Positions 13,783-13,873 of a stretch of 13,873 bases of DNA are shown piece after piece. This stretch comes from an uncultured bacterium (GTDB lineage Bacteria; Bacillota; Clostridia; Lachnospirales; Lachnospiraceae). The DNA is taken from contig CAMTFT010000008.1 in NCBI GenBank assembly GCA_947071365.1, positions 1 through 13,873 of the forward strand, in the 5' to 3' direction. The notes beneath the pieces are model-generated. The model did not search any database. It was not told the DNA's origin and worked only from the letters and a program-made list of their open reading frames with translations. A program made the translations under genes and the position numbers. How positions within the stretch are numbered: the stretch's first letter is position 1; each line of letters starts with the position of its first letter.

Positions 13783-13826
13783 CTCCATGCTCTGCCAGAT
13801 GTCCCATCTCGTTATGATAACACCTC

Positions 13827-13873
13827 CTGTCTCTTATACACATCTCCGAGCCCACGAGACGGAGCTACATCTC
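13827..13873. other. Nextera adapter with index (sequencing artefact)
   Basis: The 19-bp mosaic end complement CTGTCTCTTATACACATCT starts at 13827, followed by the rest of the Nextera adapter, the i7 index GGAGCTAC (13861-13868) and ATCTC of the P7 side. It is the inverted copy of bases 1-45 with the same index. Real sequence stops at 13826. Confidence 0.98.

Noticed and set aside
1..13873. Natural terminal inverted repeats of a linear plasmid, phage or transposon
   Set aside because: The inverted ends are exactly the Nextera adapter with index and contain no genomic sequence.

Overview
The biological insert runs from about 46 to 13826. The outer 45 and 47 bases are Illumina Nextera (Tn5) adapter in inverted orientation with the same index, so both ends are library cut points and not natural boundaries. 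Every gene I can support lies on the minus strand and reads right to left. Strong GGAGG ribosome binding sites, tightly packed genes, a PadR-HAAS-DUF4097 pair and the protein sequences suggest an anaerobic Firmicute of the Clostridia, possibly Lachnospiraceae. That placement is inference from gene content, not from a marker gene.

Right end (13731 down to 13162): a YfbR/HDDC2-type HD phosphohydrolase. A terminator-like hairpin lies just upstream of its start codon, and a 52-bp tandem repeat runs into its last codons. The 290-base gap that follows holds this repeat array and two hairpins, and leads into an aspartate kinase gene.

Centre (12870 down to 2105): one compact stretch of 11 genes with gaps of 15 bases or less, ending at a strong hairpin terminator (2003-2050). 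Aspartate kinase comes first. Ten membrane-protein genes follow in the order mrpE, mrpF, mrpG, mbhD-like, a fused mbhE-mrpB, mrpC, then four consecutive antiporter-type subunits of the NuoL/M/N-MrpD superfamily. This is the order of the Na+-translocating half of archaeal membrane-bound hydrogenase (mbhA to mbhH), with three extra antiporter subunits where the hydrogenase/ferredoxin genes would be. No redox subunit is present. All four antiporter subunits keep the Glu/Lys/Lys/Lys set expected for ion pumping. The best reading is an enlarged Mrp-type cation/proton antiporter, or the membrane arm of a complex whose electron-input genes lie elsewhere. It is the most interesting system in the window.

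Left end (1953 down to 46): a PadR regulator and a HAAS-DUF4097 protein are translationally coupled by a 4-base overlap. They are driven by a good sigma-A-type promoter that is covered by four 7-bp half-sites spaced exactly 14 bp apart, so autoregulation is likely. Beyond the DUF4097 stop codon are a 17-bp tandem repeat array and a 139-base multi-segment hairpin of unknown function.
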